Source: Circinella minor (Eukaryota; Mucoromycota; Mucoromycetes; Mucorales; Lichtheimiaceae). Taken from it: DNA of 20,277 nucleotides. A model generated the notes under the pieces. It made no database searches and was not told the origin of the DNA. It saw nothing but the letters and a program-made list of their open reading frames with translations. The position numbers and the translations under genes were made by a program. Positions 1 to 9,433 of this stretch are shown one piece after another; position 1 is the first letter of the stretch, and the number at the start of each line of letters is the position of its first letter. Location of the stretch: positions 1-20,277 of the forward strand of contig JAEPRB010000450.1 in the NCBI GenBank assembly GCA_016758965.1, written 5' to 3'.

Positions 1-1
1 T

Positions 2-1804
2 GTTCTTTATCAAGTTGTTGAAAATCAATATAAATACATTGGTTTTATGGGACGCTCTTTAAATAAGGCTGAACGTAATTATTCTACTACAAAACGTGAA
101 CTTTTAAGCATAGTCTTTGCACTTAAATGCTTTCATAAATTTTTATGGGGTCAACCAAAGTTTACCATTTATTGTGATCATAAAGCTTTAACATACCTTC
201 ATACTCAACCGATTGCTAATCCAATGATGGTTACATGGTTCGACGTTATATGTGATTATAATTTTGAAGTTATTCACATTCCAGCTATTGATAATATTAT
301 TCCCGATACCATATCACGTCTCTGGACTTCGCAGAAGCTAGAGGGGGGTAATTTACCTAAGCAATTAATCGCTCCTGCACCTTACTTCGGTGATACTCGC
401 TCCACACATAAAAAGAATTATAATGGTTCTACACATGTACAACGCGCTGCTACTATTCGTAACGACTATACCGATTTTATGACTCCACCTCCTGAAGAAC
501 GAACGAACTTACTACAACAAGCTCATCTTCATGGTCATTTCGGAATCGATGCTATAGTTGATGATTTGCATAGTCAGCATATTCATTGGACTTCAATTAA
601 AACGGATGCACAAAATATAGTATCCAGCTGTCCTGATTGTCAAAGATTCACACTCGCAAAACGGGGTTTTCATCCTATGCGTAGTATTTATGCTGATAAG
701 CCATGGGATCATATTGCACTTGACACAGGTGACCTTAATTGTACTACTCCAAGAGGAAATAATTATATTCTTGTTATTGTTGATATTTATTCCCGCTACA
801 CACTTTTACGCCCGATACCGGACAAAACAGGTCTCACAATCGCAAAAACACTTATTCAAGTATTTGCTGATTTAGGCTTTCCTAAAATCATCCAAAATGA
901 TCGTGGCACAGAATTCGTAAACGAAGTTGTTAAACATCTTCTTGATAACTGTGGTATAGACTTACGACTAGTTACTTCCTATAATCCAATGGCCAATGGA
1001 GTTTGCGAGACTAAGGTAAAAGCCATGAAAAGCATCATCGTTAAACGATTACATGGTAAAAAAGATGATTGGGATCTTTTCTTACCTGCTGCACAACTGA
1101 GCATTAATAATAAAATCGCGAAGTTACACAACAGCCGCCCTTTTTCTCTCTTCTTTGCACGTCAACCAAATTTATGGGAAGACTACAGTCATTTAAACTC
1201 CACTGAAGTAAATAATAAAATACACTTCAATGACAAACGGGAAGAAAACATGGCAAATATTGTTATTCCAGCCATCAGAGATCGTATGGATGCTATTCAA
1301 AAAGCCCAGCAAGGAAAATTTTCTAAAAAATTCCGAATTATTAAAGAATTTCCTGTTGGCAGCAAAGTTATGATTCAGAACGTGACTCGCCGTTCTAAAA
1401 CAGACGTTCGTTACGAAGGCCCATATACAGTGCATGGAAAGAACAGAGGCAATGGCCAATATGTTCTTACTGACGCAACTGGTGCTCTTCATTCACGTGA
1501 TGTTCCCCCATATCAAATAAAATTAATTTCTCAGGATACCATTGCTTCAGGCGATGATTTCTTTGAAGTTCAATCAATCATTGATCATGAAGGAACACCA
1601 GGTAATTATAAATATCTTGTACGATGGAAAGGTTACAGTCCTGATGATGATACTTGGGAACCTATTGAACACTTCAATGACCTTACACAAATTGAAAGAT
1701 ATTGGCAACGTCGGAATCAAGAAAAGATTTCAAACAAAAATCTTAAACGTGTATCACTACCACGTCGATCATCACGTCTTAATAATAAACGCAAACGCAC
1801 TTAA
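2..1804 (+). CDS. Ty3/Gypsy chromovirus polyprotein, 3' part (RNase H end, integrase, chromodomain), 5'-truncated by window
   Basis: This is the C-terminal part of a Gypsy-type Pol polyprotein. The frame is already open at base 2, so the Met at 47 is internal and the true start lies outside the window. Numbering from Met47, residues 1-92 are the end of RNase H (YCDHKALTYLH block, then DTISRLW). An H2C2 zinc-binding region follows (AHLHGHFG near 158, CPDC near 195-198). The integrase core has Asp226 (ALDTGDL), Asp285 (QNDRGTEF) and Glu321 (NGVCETK), an exact D,D35E spacing. A C-terminal chromodomain covers about 505-557 (YLVRWKGYSPDDDTWEP). A terminal chromodomain defines chromoviruses and in known families helps target integration to modified histones. 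No stop or frameshift interrupts the visible 585 residues, so this copy may have been active recently. The tail is basic. A polypurine tract and LTR follow. Confidence 0.93.
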   Translation, partial: VLYQVVENQYKYIGFMGRSLNKAERNYSTTKRELLSIVFALKCFHKFLWGQPKFTIYCDHKALTYLHTQPIANPMMVTWFDVICDYNFEVIHIPAIDNIIPDTISRLWTSQKLEGGNLPKQLIAPAPYFGDTRSTHKKNYNGSTHVQRAATIRNDYTDFMTPPPEERTNLLQQAHLHGHFGIDAIVDDLHSQHIHWTSIKTDAQNIVSSCPDCQRFTLAKRGFHPMRSIYADKPWDHIALDTGDLNCTTPRGNNYILVIVDIYSRYTLLRPIPDKTGLTIAKTLIQVFADLGFPKIIQNDRGTEFVNEVVKHLLDNCGIDLRLVTSYNPMANGVCETKVKAMKSIIVKRLHGKKDDWDLFLPAAQLSINNKIAKLHNSRPFSLFFARQPNLWEDYSHLNSTEVNNKIHFNDKREENMANIVIPAIRDRMDAIQKAQQGKFSKKFRIIKEFPVGSKVMIQNVTRRSKTDVRYEGPYTVHGKNRGNGQYVLTDATGALHSRDVPPYQIKLISQDTIASGDDFFEVQSIIDHEGTPGNYKYLVRWKGYSPDDDTWEPIEHFNDLTQIERYWQRRNQEKISNKNLKRVSLPRRSSRLNNKRKRT

Positions 1805-1934
1805 ATATGTCTTTCTCCAAAACTTATTTTTCCCAACTATTGACCCATGGGTTTTTAACTGGAGTTTTATCGATATATGCTTTTCTCAAAGACAAGTGTT
1901 TGCATACACCTTAATCAAACGGTTGTTCCAACCT

Positions 1935-1946
1935 GGTGGGGGGTAA
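1935..1946 (+). promoter_or_regulatory. Polypurine tract of the Gypsy element
   Basis: A purine run (GGTGGGGGGTAA) lies immediately before the TG that opens the LTR. This is the expected place for the plus-strand DNA priming site of an LTR retrotransposon. It is assigned by position and composition only. Confidence 0.65.
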
Positions 1947-2378
1947 TGTTGTATCCAACGTACAATGGCTTCATAATAACAGTCATTTAATAATATATAT
2001 TTAAATACAGCATACTTTAAATATGTTTCACTGACATTTTGGTATTTTTACGGTATGTTTCAATGACTCTTAATATTAAAGAAGTCCGTCTTCTTTATTG
2101 ATACTATTTGACAGCTGCGTTGATATATTATTTTATCAACGGCAAAACATATAGGATATAATGTTCACATATACCATTGTCATTATTCATTGTTATTAAC
2201 AAATCGGAAGACTATCATTGTTTCATACATGCATATTGATATACCCGTCCATTGATTAGAATTTAATATAAATAGTGATAATATTTTATTATAATAAACT
2301 TCAGTTCAGTTATTGTTCTTTTGGGTCTCGTTGACTTATTACTGTCTCTTTATTTTATTAATTTCGATTGATATAACA
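1947..2378 (+). repeat. 3' LTR of the Gypsy/chromovirus element
   Basis: The repeat starts TGTTGTATCC and ends TATAACA, giving the TG...CA termini usual for LTRs. Its limits are supported by a second diverged copy in reverse orientation at 8693-9103. Shared blocks include TTTCACTGACATT, GTCCGTCTTCTTTATTGATA, and ATAAATAGTGAT followed by ATTTTATTATAA. An AT-rich TATA-like stretch (AATATAAATAG, about 2267) is a candidate promoter. The 5' LTR, primer binding site and target duplication lie outside the window. About 140 bp of unassigned sequence separates the pol stop from the polypurine tract. Confidence 0.82.
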
Positions 2379-2445
2379 AGATTAATAGAGACAGTGATAA
2401 TATAAAACATATGATTTAGCTTTGTTATCAACAAATTCGTATAAA

Positions 2446-2516
2446 GCATTGGGCGTGGGGGTCTGGGGCGTAGCCCCAGCTTGGGGGGTCAAGGGGGGAA
2501 CCCCCCTTTGCAATGC
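2446..2516. repeat. Small GC-rich palindromic repeat
   Basis: This is a GC-rich block in very AT-rich surroundings. It is framed by GCATTG (2446-2451) and its complement CAATGC (2511-2516). Inside are two perfect hairpins: CTGGGGC-GTA-GCCCCAG (2463-2479) and AAGGGGGG-AA-CCCCCCTT (2491-2508). A tail to about 2580 holds repeated GCGAAGCGAA/GAGCGAAGCGAGG motifs. No coding potential is evident. It looks like a short interspersed palindromic or MITE-like element; the family is not recognised. Confidence 0.6.
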
Positions 2517-3009
2517 AATCCGTTAAATGACCCGAAGCGAAGCGAAGGGGCTCATTTATCTGAGCGAAGCGAGGAAGGGTTGCTAGTAATTAATTAAAAC
2601 CAAACGTTCAAATAGTTTAATGGGTTAAGCGTTTCCCTAATTTCATTGCCTTGTTGAGTGGTTAAACGATTGAATCCAATAGAGAGAAAGGTTTTGCCTA
2701 AAACCTTTAATTTTTTTTTTACTGGCGCTACTTTTGTTTTATGCAACTTTATATATTGAGATTCTTTTTCATCATATAGCAACATAATAATTCGATCATT
2801 ATTCAATTAAGTAATGTCAGTATTCATTGTGCTGTATACTGCTCAATATATGTATTTGAGGTAATAAAAAAAATGACTTTGGTTCTAATTACTTATGTAT
2901 GAATTATGATGTATCAAAAAAAGATTAATTTATTTATGTTTTATGTATAATAAAGGACAAATTGGGAACAACAATGTAAGATATATAATTTACGTACTAT
3001 TTTAAAAGA
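2517..3009. other. Stretch with no supported gene
   Basis: The stretch holds the GCGAAGC-rich tail of the palindromic repeat, then AT-rich sequence. A 70-codon minus-strand frame (2594-2806, Lys-rich) has no recognisable domain or supporting context, and I do not call it a gene. The left end of the MULE element should fall in or near here. I could not identify its terminal inverted repeat by eye. Confidence 0.5.
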
Positions 3010-3936
3010 CTATTTTAAACCAAGACGATAGCAAAGAAACACTGGATATAGTTTGTTTTTTACTAACATCATCTCGGCTTGTAACCTATCTTCGCTTTTG
3101 ATAATGTTCATTGCATCAGAAATATTATCAATTTCAGCAAGGAATAGATTTCCGTTATTTGGAATTATTGCTACCGAAGTAAAATGATGGCCAGTTCGCG
3201 CGAATGAATTTACTCTTCCTTGAATATAATAGGTTTTATCATCAGATAATTCAAGTGATGTTGGAAATGTCAACATTTCTTTTGCTCCTATTGGTGCAGA
3301 TTCATCTCGAATAAACATATATTGTGGCCAAGATATTATTTCATTTTCTCTTGTAGCAAGCGAGTTACATGCTGAACATTTTCTTAACTTTGTCGATTTT
3401 AGTTTATCAAGAATACACTTGGATAATTCTTTTGTTTTTTCTTGTTCATCATAATTTTGAAAGTGTCAGTTAAGATCAGAAGGCTTCACATGAATCATAA
3501 TTTGATTGTTATTTCTTTCATGGTGTTTCTGAATATGAAATGCATTACTTGTACAAATGGTTCTGCATCTAACTCTTGTGCCAAAAGCTGCCTATAACTT
3601 ATCGGACAAGTTTTCAGCATAAAACTAGAAAAATTCAGCCACGTCATTAAATTATCGATCAAACCTGGTTGAGCTCCATACAAATTCTCATAGTTGCTTG
3701 AGACCACGTACACAATCATCATAATTATTATTTTTATATGCTAAATATGCTTGTAATAATTCTTCGTCAAATCTATTAGTACTTTCGAACGTAATAATGT
3801 CATTATCTGGTTGCATCTCAGGCAGAATCGATTGTAATAACAGCTCCATTGGTGCATCGATGGAACATGAGTTACTATCCCAAGGACATAGTCTTAGTAA
3901 AAAGTGGTCATAGTTTTTACTTCGAGCCTCTTCTTT
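3010..3936 (-). pseudogene. USP-like cysteine protease domain, C-terminal extension of the MULE transposase (decayed)
   Basis: After the stop at 3937-3939 the same minus-strand frame stays open (KEEARSKNYDHF...) for about 80 codons. It shows a Cys-box-like motif, SNSCSIDAPMELLL (about 3838-3880). The frame then shifts near 3690 into another frame (NYENLYGAQPGLIDNLMTWL, to 3495) and shifts back near 3510. It crosses an in-frame TGA near 3468-3470 and ends at 3010. The last part has a CSAC pair, RTGHHFTSVAI and NGNLFLAEIDNI. Known USP/UCH deubiquitinases use a Cys box and a GHY/F-TS His box followed by an acidic residue, in that order. The assignment rests on motif order and resemblance, not on an alignment. 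One stop, two apparent frame changes and a second stop make it non-functional here. Another papain-fold protease family is possible. Confidence 0.55.
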
Positions 3937-4887
3937 TTATTTTTCTTTTTCTTCTTCTTTTTCTTCTTCTTTTTCTTCTTCTTCACTGCTCACGTTATTT
4001 TCGTTCTCATTTTCATTTTTACTATTACTACTATCTTCAGAACTAATAGATGGTCTACTGGTATTCTCTTTATCTGACATTTTTTGTTCATGATTATCGT
4101 CATCACTGCTCGTTGAGTCAAAACCGTCAGGATAATCATCAGGACTCCATACTTCGTTCGTACTGACATGTATATCATCTAATTCAAGTTCGTCATCAGT
4201 TATTTCGTCACTAATATTACCTTGGACATTATTAACATCATCCTCACTGCTGTTATCACTGCTAAATTCTAGTGGGTCCCATTTATGATTTTTAAATACT
4301 TTTACTAGAGCTTGGATATAATCGGGAGCGCGACCATCGTTAACACACTTTGCAGATTTGCGCCGGTTTCTTCTAGTTCTAGCATTACTAGCCTTCCGTT
4401 TTCTGGATTCCTCATTGTTATTAGCATAATATAAACGGGCCCCTTTGATAAAGTGGCTCAAAGCTTTTTCCCCATGTTCTGTATATTGGAGTACAGATCG
4501 TAAGTTGTTATTTACTGGTTGGTTTTTCTTTATAAGATGATATAACTTGTTATGAAAACTCTTGACGGCATTTGTAGTAAAACAATAGTGACGAAGGAGT
4601 CGACTATTCATAGTTGAAACAGCAGGAAATATAGAACCGCACACTAATTCGCTGTTCCACCACCTAACAAAGCGCTTAGATTTTGGGTACATTTCAAGAA
4701 CTTTTTCCCATATTTTGTTATACTGAGCTTCAGTTTCAACCATACGTAATCCAAACAGCAGTTTGCGCATTTTCTTCATTTGTTTCCTACTTCCATCATG
4801 CATATCATTCGTATATGTCTCGGCCAGTTTTCGTGCATTCTGCTCATAGTAAACGGTACATCCTTTCAAATACACCATGGGAAATTC
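3937..4887 (-). pseudogene. MULE transposase, C-terminal half
   Basis: The open frame encodes the second half of a Mutator-like transposase. It enters with EFPMVYLKGCTVYYEQNARK, which matches the FP..x..GC.fH..Q segment that follows the second catalytic Asp in MULE transposases. It continues with FRMVET-like and W-rich segments and a CFTTNAVKSFHNKLYHL motif, equivalent to the usual TNN.vEsfn..l near the C-terminus. A basic patch (RKRKASNARTRRNRRK), a long Asp/Ser/Glu-rich linker and a Glu/Lys tail follow, then TAA at 3937. The upstream MSQMSQMSQ codons (4888-4914) come from the inverted repeat of the inserted element, not from the MULE. The N-terminal half lies at 11397-12524 on the same strand. 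With the intervening segment left out, the two halves are in the same reading frame. Confidence 0.8.
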
Positions 4888-4911
4888 TTGGGACATTTGG
4901 GACATTTGGGA
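4888..4911 (+). repeat. Left terminal inverted repeat of the CACTA-like element
   Basis: Two TTGGGACAT units plus TTGGGA. It is a perfect inverse match to 11373-11396. The internal 9-bp reiteration may present several transposase binding sites (inference). Confidence 0.8.
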
Positions 4912-5191
4912 CAAAAAAGGAAAAGGAGTCTAAATATTTTTTTTTATTTTTTGTAATGATGGAAAGTCAAATTTATTGAAGTTAATGAAGTTGTACATTT
5001 TGGATAAAAAAGCAAAAGGGGTTTAAAAAGAGTTTTTTAGAGGGCGGATGGTCAAAAATTATTGAAATTGGAGGGTGTCAAGTTCTACTTTGACACATTT
5101 TGGCACAAAAGTTTTGATAAAAAAAGAAAAGGGGTTTAAAAAAAATTGTAGAGGAGGAAGGTCAAATGTAAAAAGCTTTTGAGAGTGGAGT
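4902..5191 (+). repeat. Three degenerate ~95-bp subterminal direct repeats
   Basis: Three successive blocks start near 4902, 4995 and 5095 (spacing 93 and 100 bp). Each has ACATTT(T)GG, an A-rich stretch, then AAAAGGGGTTTAAA or AAAAGGAGTCTAAA, and finally a GGTCAAA-like motif (GAAAGTCAAA, GATGGTCAAA, GAAGGTCAAA). Subterminal repeats next to a TIR are typical transposase-binding regions of CACTA elements. That role is inferred here. Confidence 0.6.
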
Positions 5192-8100
5192 CTAAATATT
5201 GTTGATATCACCTAGCTGAATGTCACCTGGTATCATTTCAGGGAAAACCAAATAATATCGGCCATCATGCAATGAGGATTTAAGCAATCTAGCATTGGTC
5301 TTTATATTGTTCGCGTGCGTTACATAAAGCTTGTCAGAATTACTTGTATTGCTGCTCGTCCGAAAACCAAATGGGACGCCCTTTTTTGTTCATCATGTAC
5401 CATATTCTGTCATCCTAATGTTGCCATAAACTTTCACCAAACATAGGGGATGCTCAATGCCTAAAATTATAAAAAAGGTAAGTAATCTATTTATATATGT
5501 GTATGTTTTACATTTACTGGTATGAAATCGTACCCTCATAGGTGTGTGTGAAAAACAGCAAGAGGTCTTCAAAGAACATTCCCGAACCAGATGTAGTTGG
5601 CATTATCAATTTAACCAAAGTATCCAGTTTTTTTGCTGTGCTTGGGTATTCTTGGCAACGGAATATGATATCACCTTTTAGCAATTGTGTTCCAATGCGA
5701 ATGTTGTTGTCTAGGACACTGTGAAGTACTTGGTCATCGCGAAACTGGTAATGCCAATAATTTGTCAAGTATTCAATAAGATTATATTTTGCATTATAGT
5801 TAGTGACACTTGCTACATGGTGGTTCCATACAATTATTTCTTCGTATTCTTCATCTTCATCAGGTATGACATACTGGTTTACTGGGAGCTCTCCTATAGG
5901 ATCATCGCTCTTATACACATGCTCAAAGTTACACATGAGTAGTTGACGTTTGATGATTTTCGCAGCGTTGGCTCCAGGTCGGACACATAGTTTTATGTGA
6001 CGTTTGAAAAATCCTATATTGTGCAAAAAGATGGTAAGTAAATATTCAATAGTGTAGCAATGGGATATTTAGTAATAATATACTAACCGATTGCGCGCTC
6101 TGCCGATCGAGTACTATAACCTCTCAAAGGGCCCAGTTTTTCAATAATTTCGGTGAAGTGACGAAGTAGATGGAAATTCACCGTATATAAATTATGGTCC
6201 ATATTATTCTTCATGTGTAGGTGCCAGAGATTCAAGTGTCTAAAATATATAGTTAAAGTATTGATTAATTTTTTTTATCGAAGTTAAATAAACAAAATAG
6301 AAAAATTTATACTTACTTTTTTATATTAGAATGGTCTTCTCTGTCAATCTCCCATTGTAGGGACAAGGTACATCCTATTACAAGAGACATAAGGGCTTGT
6401 ACTTGCTCAGCATTTCGACCGTACTCATCTACTAGTTGTTCGAATCCTTCGAATACAAGTGTTGGAATCATTATTTGAAGAAACATGATCCAGTCAACGG
6501 AACGCATTAGACCTGCTTTTTTGGAGACGTCTATCAATGAAATTGGTATATTAATAAATATTGATAAACTATTTTATCATACAGATATATATATAAAGAA
6601 AATAAATTTATACATACCTCTAAATGATCCTTCAAATATTCTAGATGGTAGTGTTGATCCTGAATCAACAATCGCCCTACCTATATCTAAACATGGTCCA
6701 CGGCGAAGTTTGATGGTGGAGTTCACATCTGTTGCGAAGTTTCCGGTGATCATATCCCACAACTTTCTTGTCACATTTGCTCCAATACAGTGCATTTCAT
6801 CCAACCCAAAAAAGCTGTACCCATGGAAAGATTTCAATTGACCGAATAGGGTTGCCTTCTTGATACCGTAATCCTATATTACATACAAGCAAAAAAGGTC
6901 AGTAAATTAAAAAGGTTTATTATTCGTTAATGTTATTTTCAACTTACTGGCATTCCTTGTATAAATTCATCATCTGACCTTGGAGTAGACATGGCTATTG
7001 TACCAGGATAGTAACGGCCATGTCCTTTACCGGCAGGACTAATTTCGGAGGTTGTTTTTATGCGGCATTGCCTACATCCATATTCAGAATTATTCCCAGT
7101 ATGGTGCACAATTTCCTGACAGCCTATGAGGTCCCCTGAAGCTAATAGCAAATGCACTTTGACATGAATCGAACCACCTTCACAATATACATTCATGCCA
7201 GCATCTTCAAGAACAAACAGCTCTCTCAGAAGTGGTGTAAGAAAGCTGTATATATCGCCTGTATGATCTGCGGGAATAATTGCCACTTGCATCATGTGTT
7301 TCGTTTTATATCTAATTAAAGGTATGTATAGGTTTGATAAATATGATATACTTTTTATATAGAGTTTCTAGTCCCTGATAATTACCTTTCCTTTGGTGAT
7401 AGACTCAATAATACAAGATGTACGATAGTCATTCTCGAGTTTCCACTTCCCTTGAATGGTGTGAAACCATCAACAAATAAAGATAGCGCAAGAGATAAGT
7501 TCGTCTCTGTTTGGTTTTGGAAAAGGTGGGCTTTAAGTGTTCTGTATATGGTACCATCCGTTATATCTGTCAATACTTCTTCTCCTGATTCTAACAGTTG
7601 CAACGTTACTGTATCTAGGATAGACATGCAGATATCCTGGTCTGAAATCATATATGCGAGCTGTCGCCTGAGCGGGAAGTATGACATGGATGCAATCGGT
7701 TTTCCATTAGAAAAAAATTGTTCTTTTCCACAAGAGCAATCATCCATCGAAGTTAATGGGAAGAGTCGACAATGGCCTGGACAAATGTGGTACTTTGTTC
7801 CTTGCAGGTTGACCATTTTTTCTAAACGTGCTTCACTTTTTGTTGGTAAAAACAACAGTTTCTTATCTATATATTTTTCAAGTAAGTTAGATAACATCTT
7901 ATGTAAAGTGAACTGGCGAACCTGAAACAAACAATTCTTACCGAAACTATCATCCACAATCCATTCGTTCAACATTGATAATAATGATATATAGGCATCA
8001 CGGCTGACATTATGATCCTGAACCCAGCTGTATAATTCAAAGCTCTTTTGGTGGTGTTTGTCAAGTTGGGTAGTTCCCCGGACTGTTTCTTCAAAAGGAA

Positions 8101-8659
8101 CGTCGGTACGGAGTGGAGGTTCTTTATCCCAAGGATCAATATAAATACCGCCTTCTTCATCACTATTCACTTGATCCGTTGCCCCAACAATGATGTGTTG
8201 TTGTTCTGGTACATTTTCTTGATCAACTTCGTCTTCATTATCACTATGATCATTGTAGTTGTCATCTGTTGCAAAATCTTCATCCGTCATATGATCATCA
8301 TCCCCGCCACAGTTATCAGCATATAATGGTTGTTGTACAAGAGCAGATGGACTATCCCCGAAATCATACTCAATCATATCATTATAATACATGTCTTGGT
8401 CATTCATTCTGTATACTGTGTTCATAATACTGGGATCCACGCCAGATGCATCAGGGAGTACCTTAGGATCCTCGTTTATAGTCATGTATTCATAAACTAT
8501 GCCATCTAAATATGTATTGTAAATATATTAGATCAACTAATCGCAACATAATTTTAATAAGATATAGTTCTTACCGCATACTGCAACATGTGCATTATAT
8601 CGCGTTTTCAGCTGATCGACACTGCATGACATACAGGTAATAAGTTTGGGATTAGGCAT
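5192..8659 (-). CDS. CACTA/EnSpm-like (Tnp2/Transposase_21-type) transposase, 8 exons, two in-frame TGA codons near the C-terminus
   Basis: Eight exons join in frame at GT..AG boundaries: 8659-8575, 8505-7386, 7311-6948, 6873-6618, 6530-6317, 6239-6088, 6013-5534 and 5460-5192 (979 codons plus stop). The N-terminus has a C2HC-like finger (CMSCSVDQLKTRYNAHVAVC) and then a long acidic region. A Cys-rich block follows (CPGHC...CSCG), then FVDGFTPFKGSGNSRM with Asp374, then ASGDLIGCQEIVHH with Asp462 and CRQC. Further on come FFGLDEMHCIG and a DUF4218-like segment (YTVNFHLLRHFTEI, RSAERAIGFFKRHIK). This motif order matches Tnp2-type transposases, which cut and join transposon ends in the nucleus. 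Met8659 is chosen because it starts the finger exon; an upstream Met at 8752 would read out of the LTR. Codons 913-914 are TGA TGA (5390-5395), so the last 65 residues would be lost. Splice sites are by inspection. Confidence 0.78.
5390..5395 (-). other. Tandem in-frame TGA TGA in the last transposase exon
   Basis: In the exon 8 frame set by splicing, two adjacent TGA codons fall between EYGT and TKKGVPFGF. Sixty-five more open codons follow before a TAG at 5192-5194. Whether this inactivates the copy, is a local sequence error, or marks the real end of the protein cannot be told from the sequence. Confidence 0.6.
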
Positions 8660-8692
8660 GATTTTTGAAAAGGTAGTTGAAGTTATAACGTC

Positions 8693-9103
8693 TGTTAGAT
8701 CAATCAAAATTAAATAAATGAAAAGAGATAGTGACAAATCAACAAGATCCAAAAGAATAAAATTAACTGAAGTTTTTGTTATAATAAAATATCATCACTA
8801 TTTATATCAAATTTTTAACAGTGGCCGGGTATATCAATTTGCGTTTATAAAACAGATGTAGTCTTCCGATTCGTTCATGACGATGAATAATGACAATACG
8901 ATGAATAGTCTTTATTCTATACATTTTGCTGTTGGTAAAACGATATATCAACACAGCTGTCAGATAGTATCAATAAAGAAGACGGACTTATTTATTATTG
9001 AGAATTATTGAAACATGCCCTGAAATACCACAATGTCAGTGAAACATATATGACGAGTGCTGAAACGACTGTTTACATGAGACATTGTTGATTGGATACA
9101 ACA
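8693..9103 (-). mobile_element. Solo LTR (same Gypsy family as the left edge), reverse orientation
   Basis: The reverse complement begins TGTTGTATCCAAT and ends GATCTAACA, and aligns along its whole length with the LTR at 1947-2378. No retroviral-type internal region adjoins either side, so this is a solo LTR formed by LTR-LTR recombination or a relic. The 5-bp flanks are ACGTC and ATCTC, which agree at three of five positions. A target duplication is therefore only possible, not shown. It lies between the two divergent genes of the CACTA-like element, 33 bp upstream of the transposase ATG and in the same direction as that gene. Confidence 0.85.
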
Positions 9104-9433
9104 ATCTCAAACCAAGTATCATAAAGTTAATTGGTTTCTTTTATAGGCTTAGGAACATGTTTCGACCTTATGTGATGATGATATGTATTGCAGTGTTGAA
9201 CGACAATAACTAATATGACAATTGGTTTATCATCATGAAAAAAATATAGAATGGTTACTAGTATTATCATTCTATTTATTAACAGCATTTGGTGGCAATA
9301 TTCGGTGCTATTAATGGTTTGTATGAATGACGTATAATCATGGGATAGTGACAACTTAATTCTGATATTACAACAAAAAAACTTTCAACCCCGTCATTTT
9401 TTTTATCTCTTTCACGATCTGAACATTATTAAC
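9104..9433. promoter_or_regulatory. Upstream region of the plus-strand accessory gene
   Basis: AT-rich, no supported gene. It is presumably part of the original divergent promoter of the CACTA-like element, now separated from the transposase gene by the solo LTR. No individual promoter element could be identified with confidence. Confidence 0.35.

Noticed and set aside
2594..2806. 70-codon minus-strand frame near the GC palindrome
   Set aside because: No domain, no neighbouring exon and no clear relation to the MULE; left unannotated as a gene.
4888..4914. MSQMSQMSQ as the N-terminus of a separate 325-residue protein
   Set aside because: These codons are the reiterated inverted repeat of the inserted element. 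The protein is the C-terminal half of the MULE, not an independent gene.
7452..7925. 157-codon plus-strand frame
   Set aside because: Antisense shadow of transposase exon 2, which has clear family motifs on the other strand.
8537..8752. Transposase start at the upstream Met8752
   Set aside because: The extra 31 residues come from the solo LTR and are hydrophobic. Met8659 begins the finger-like exon cleanly.
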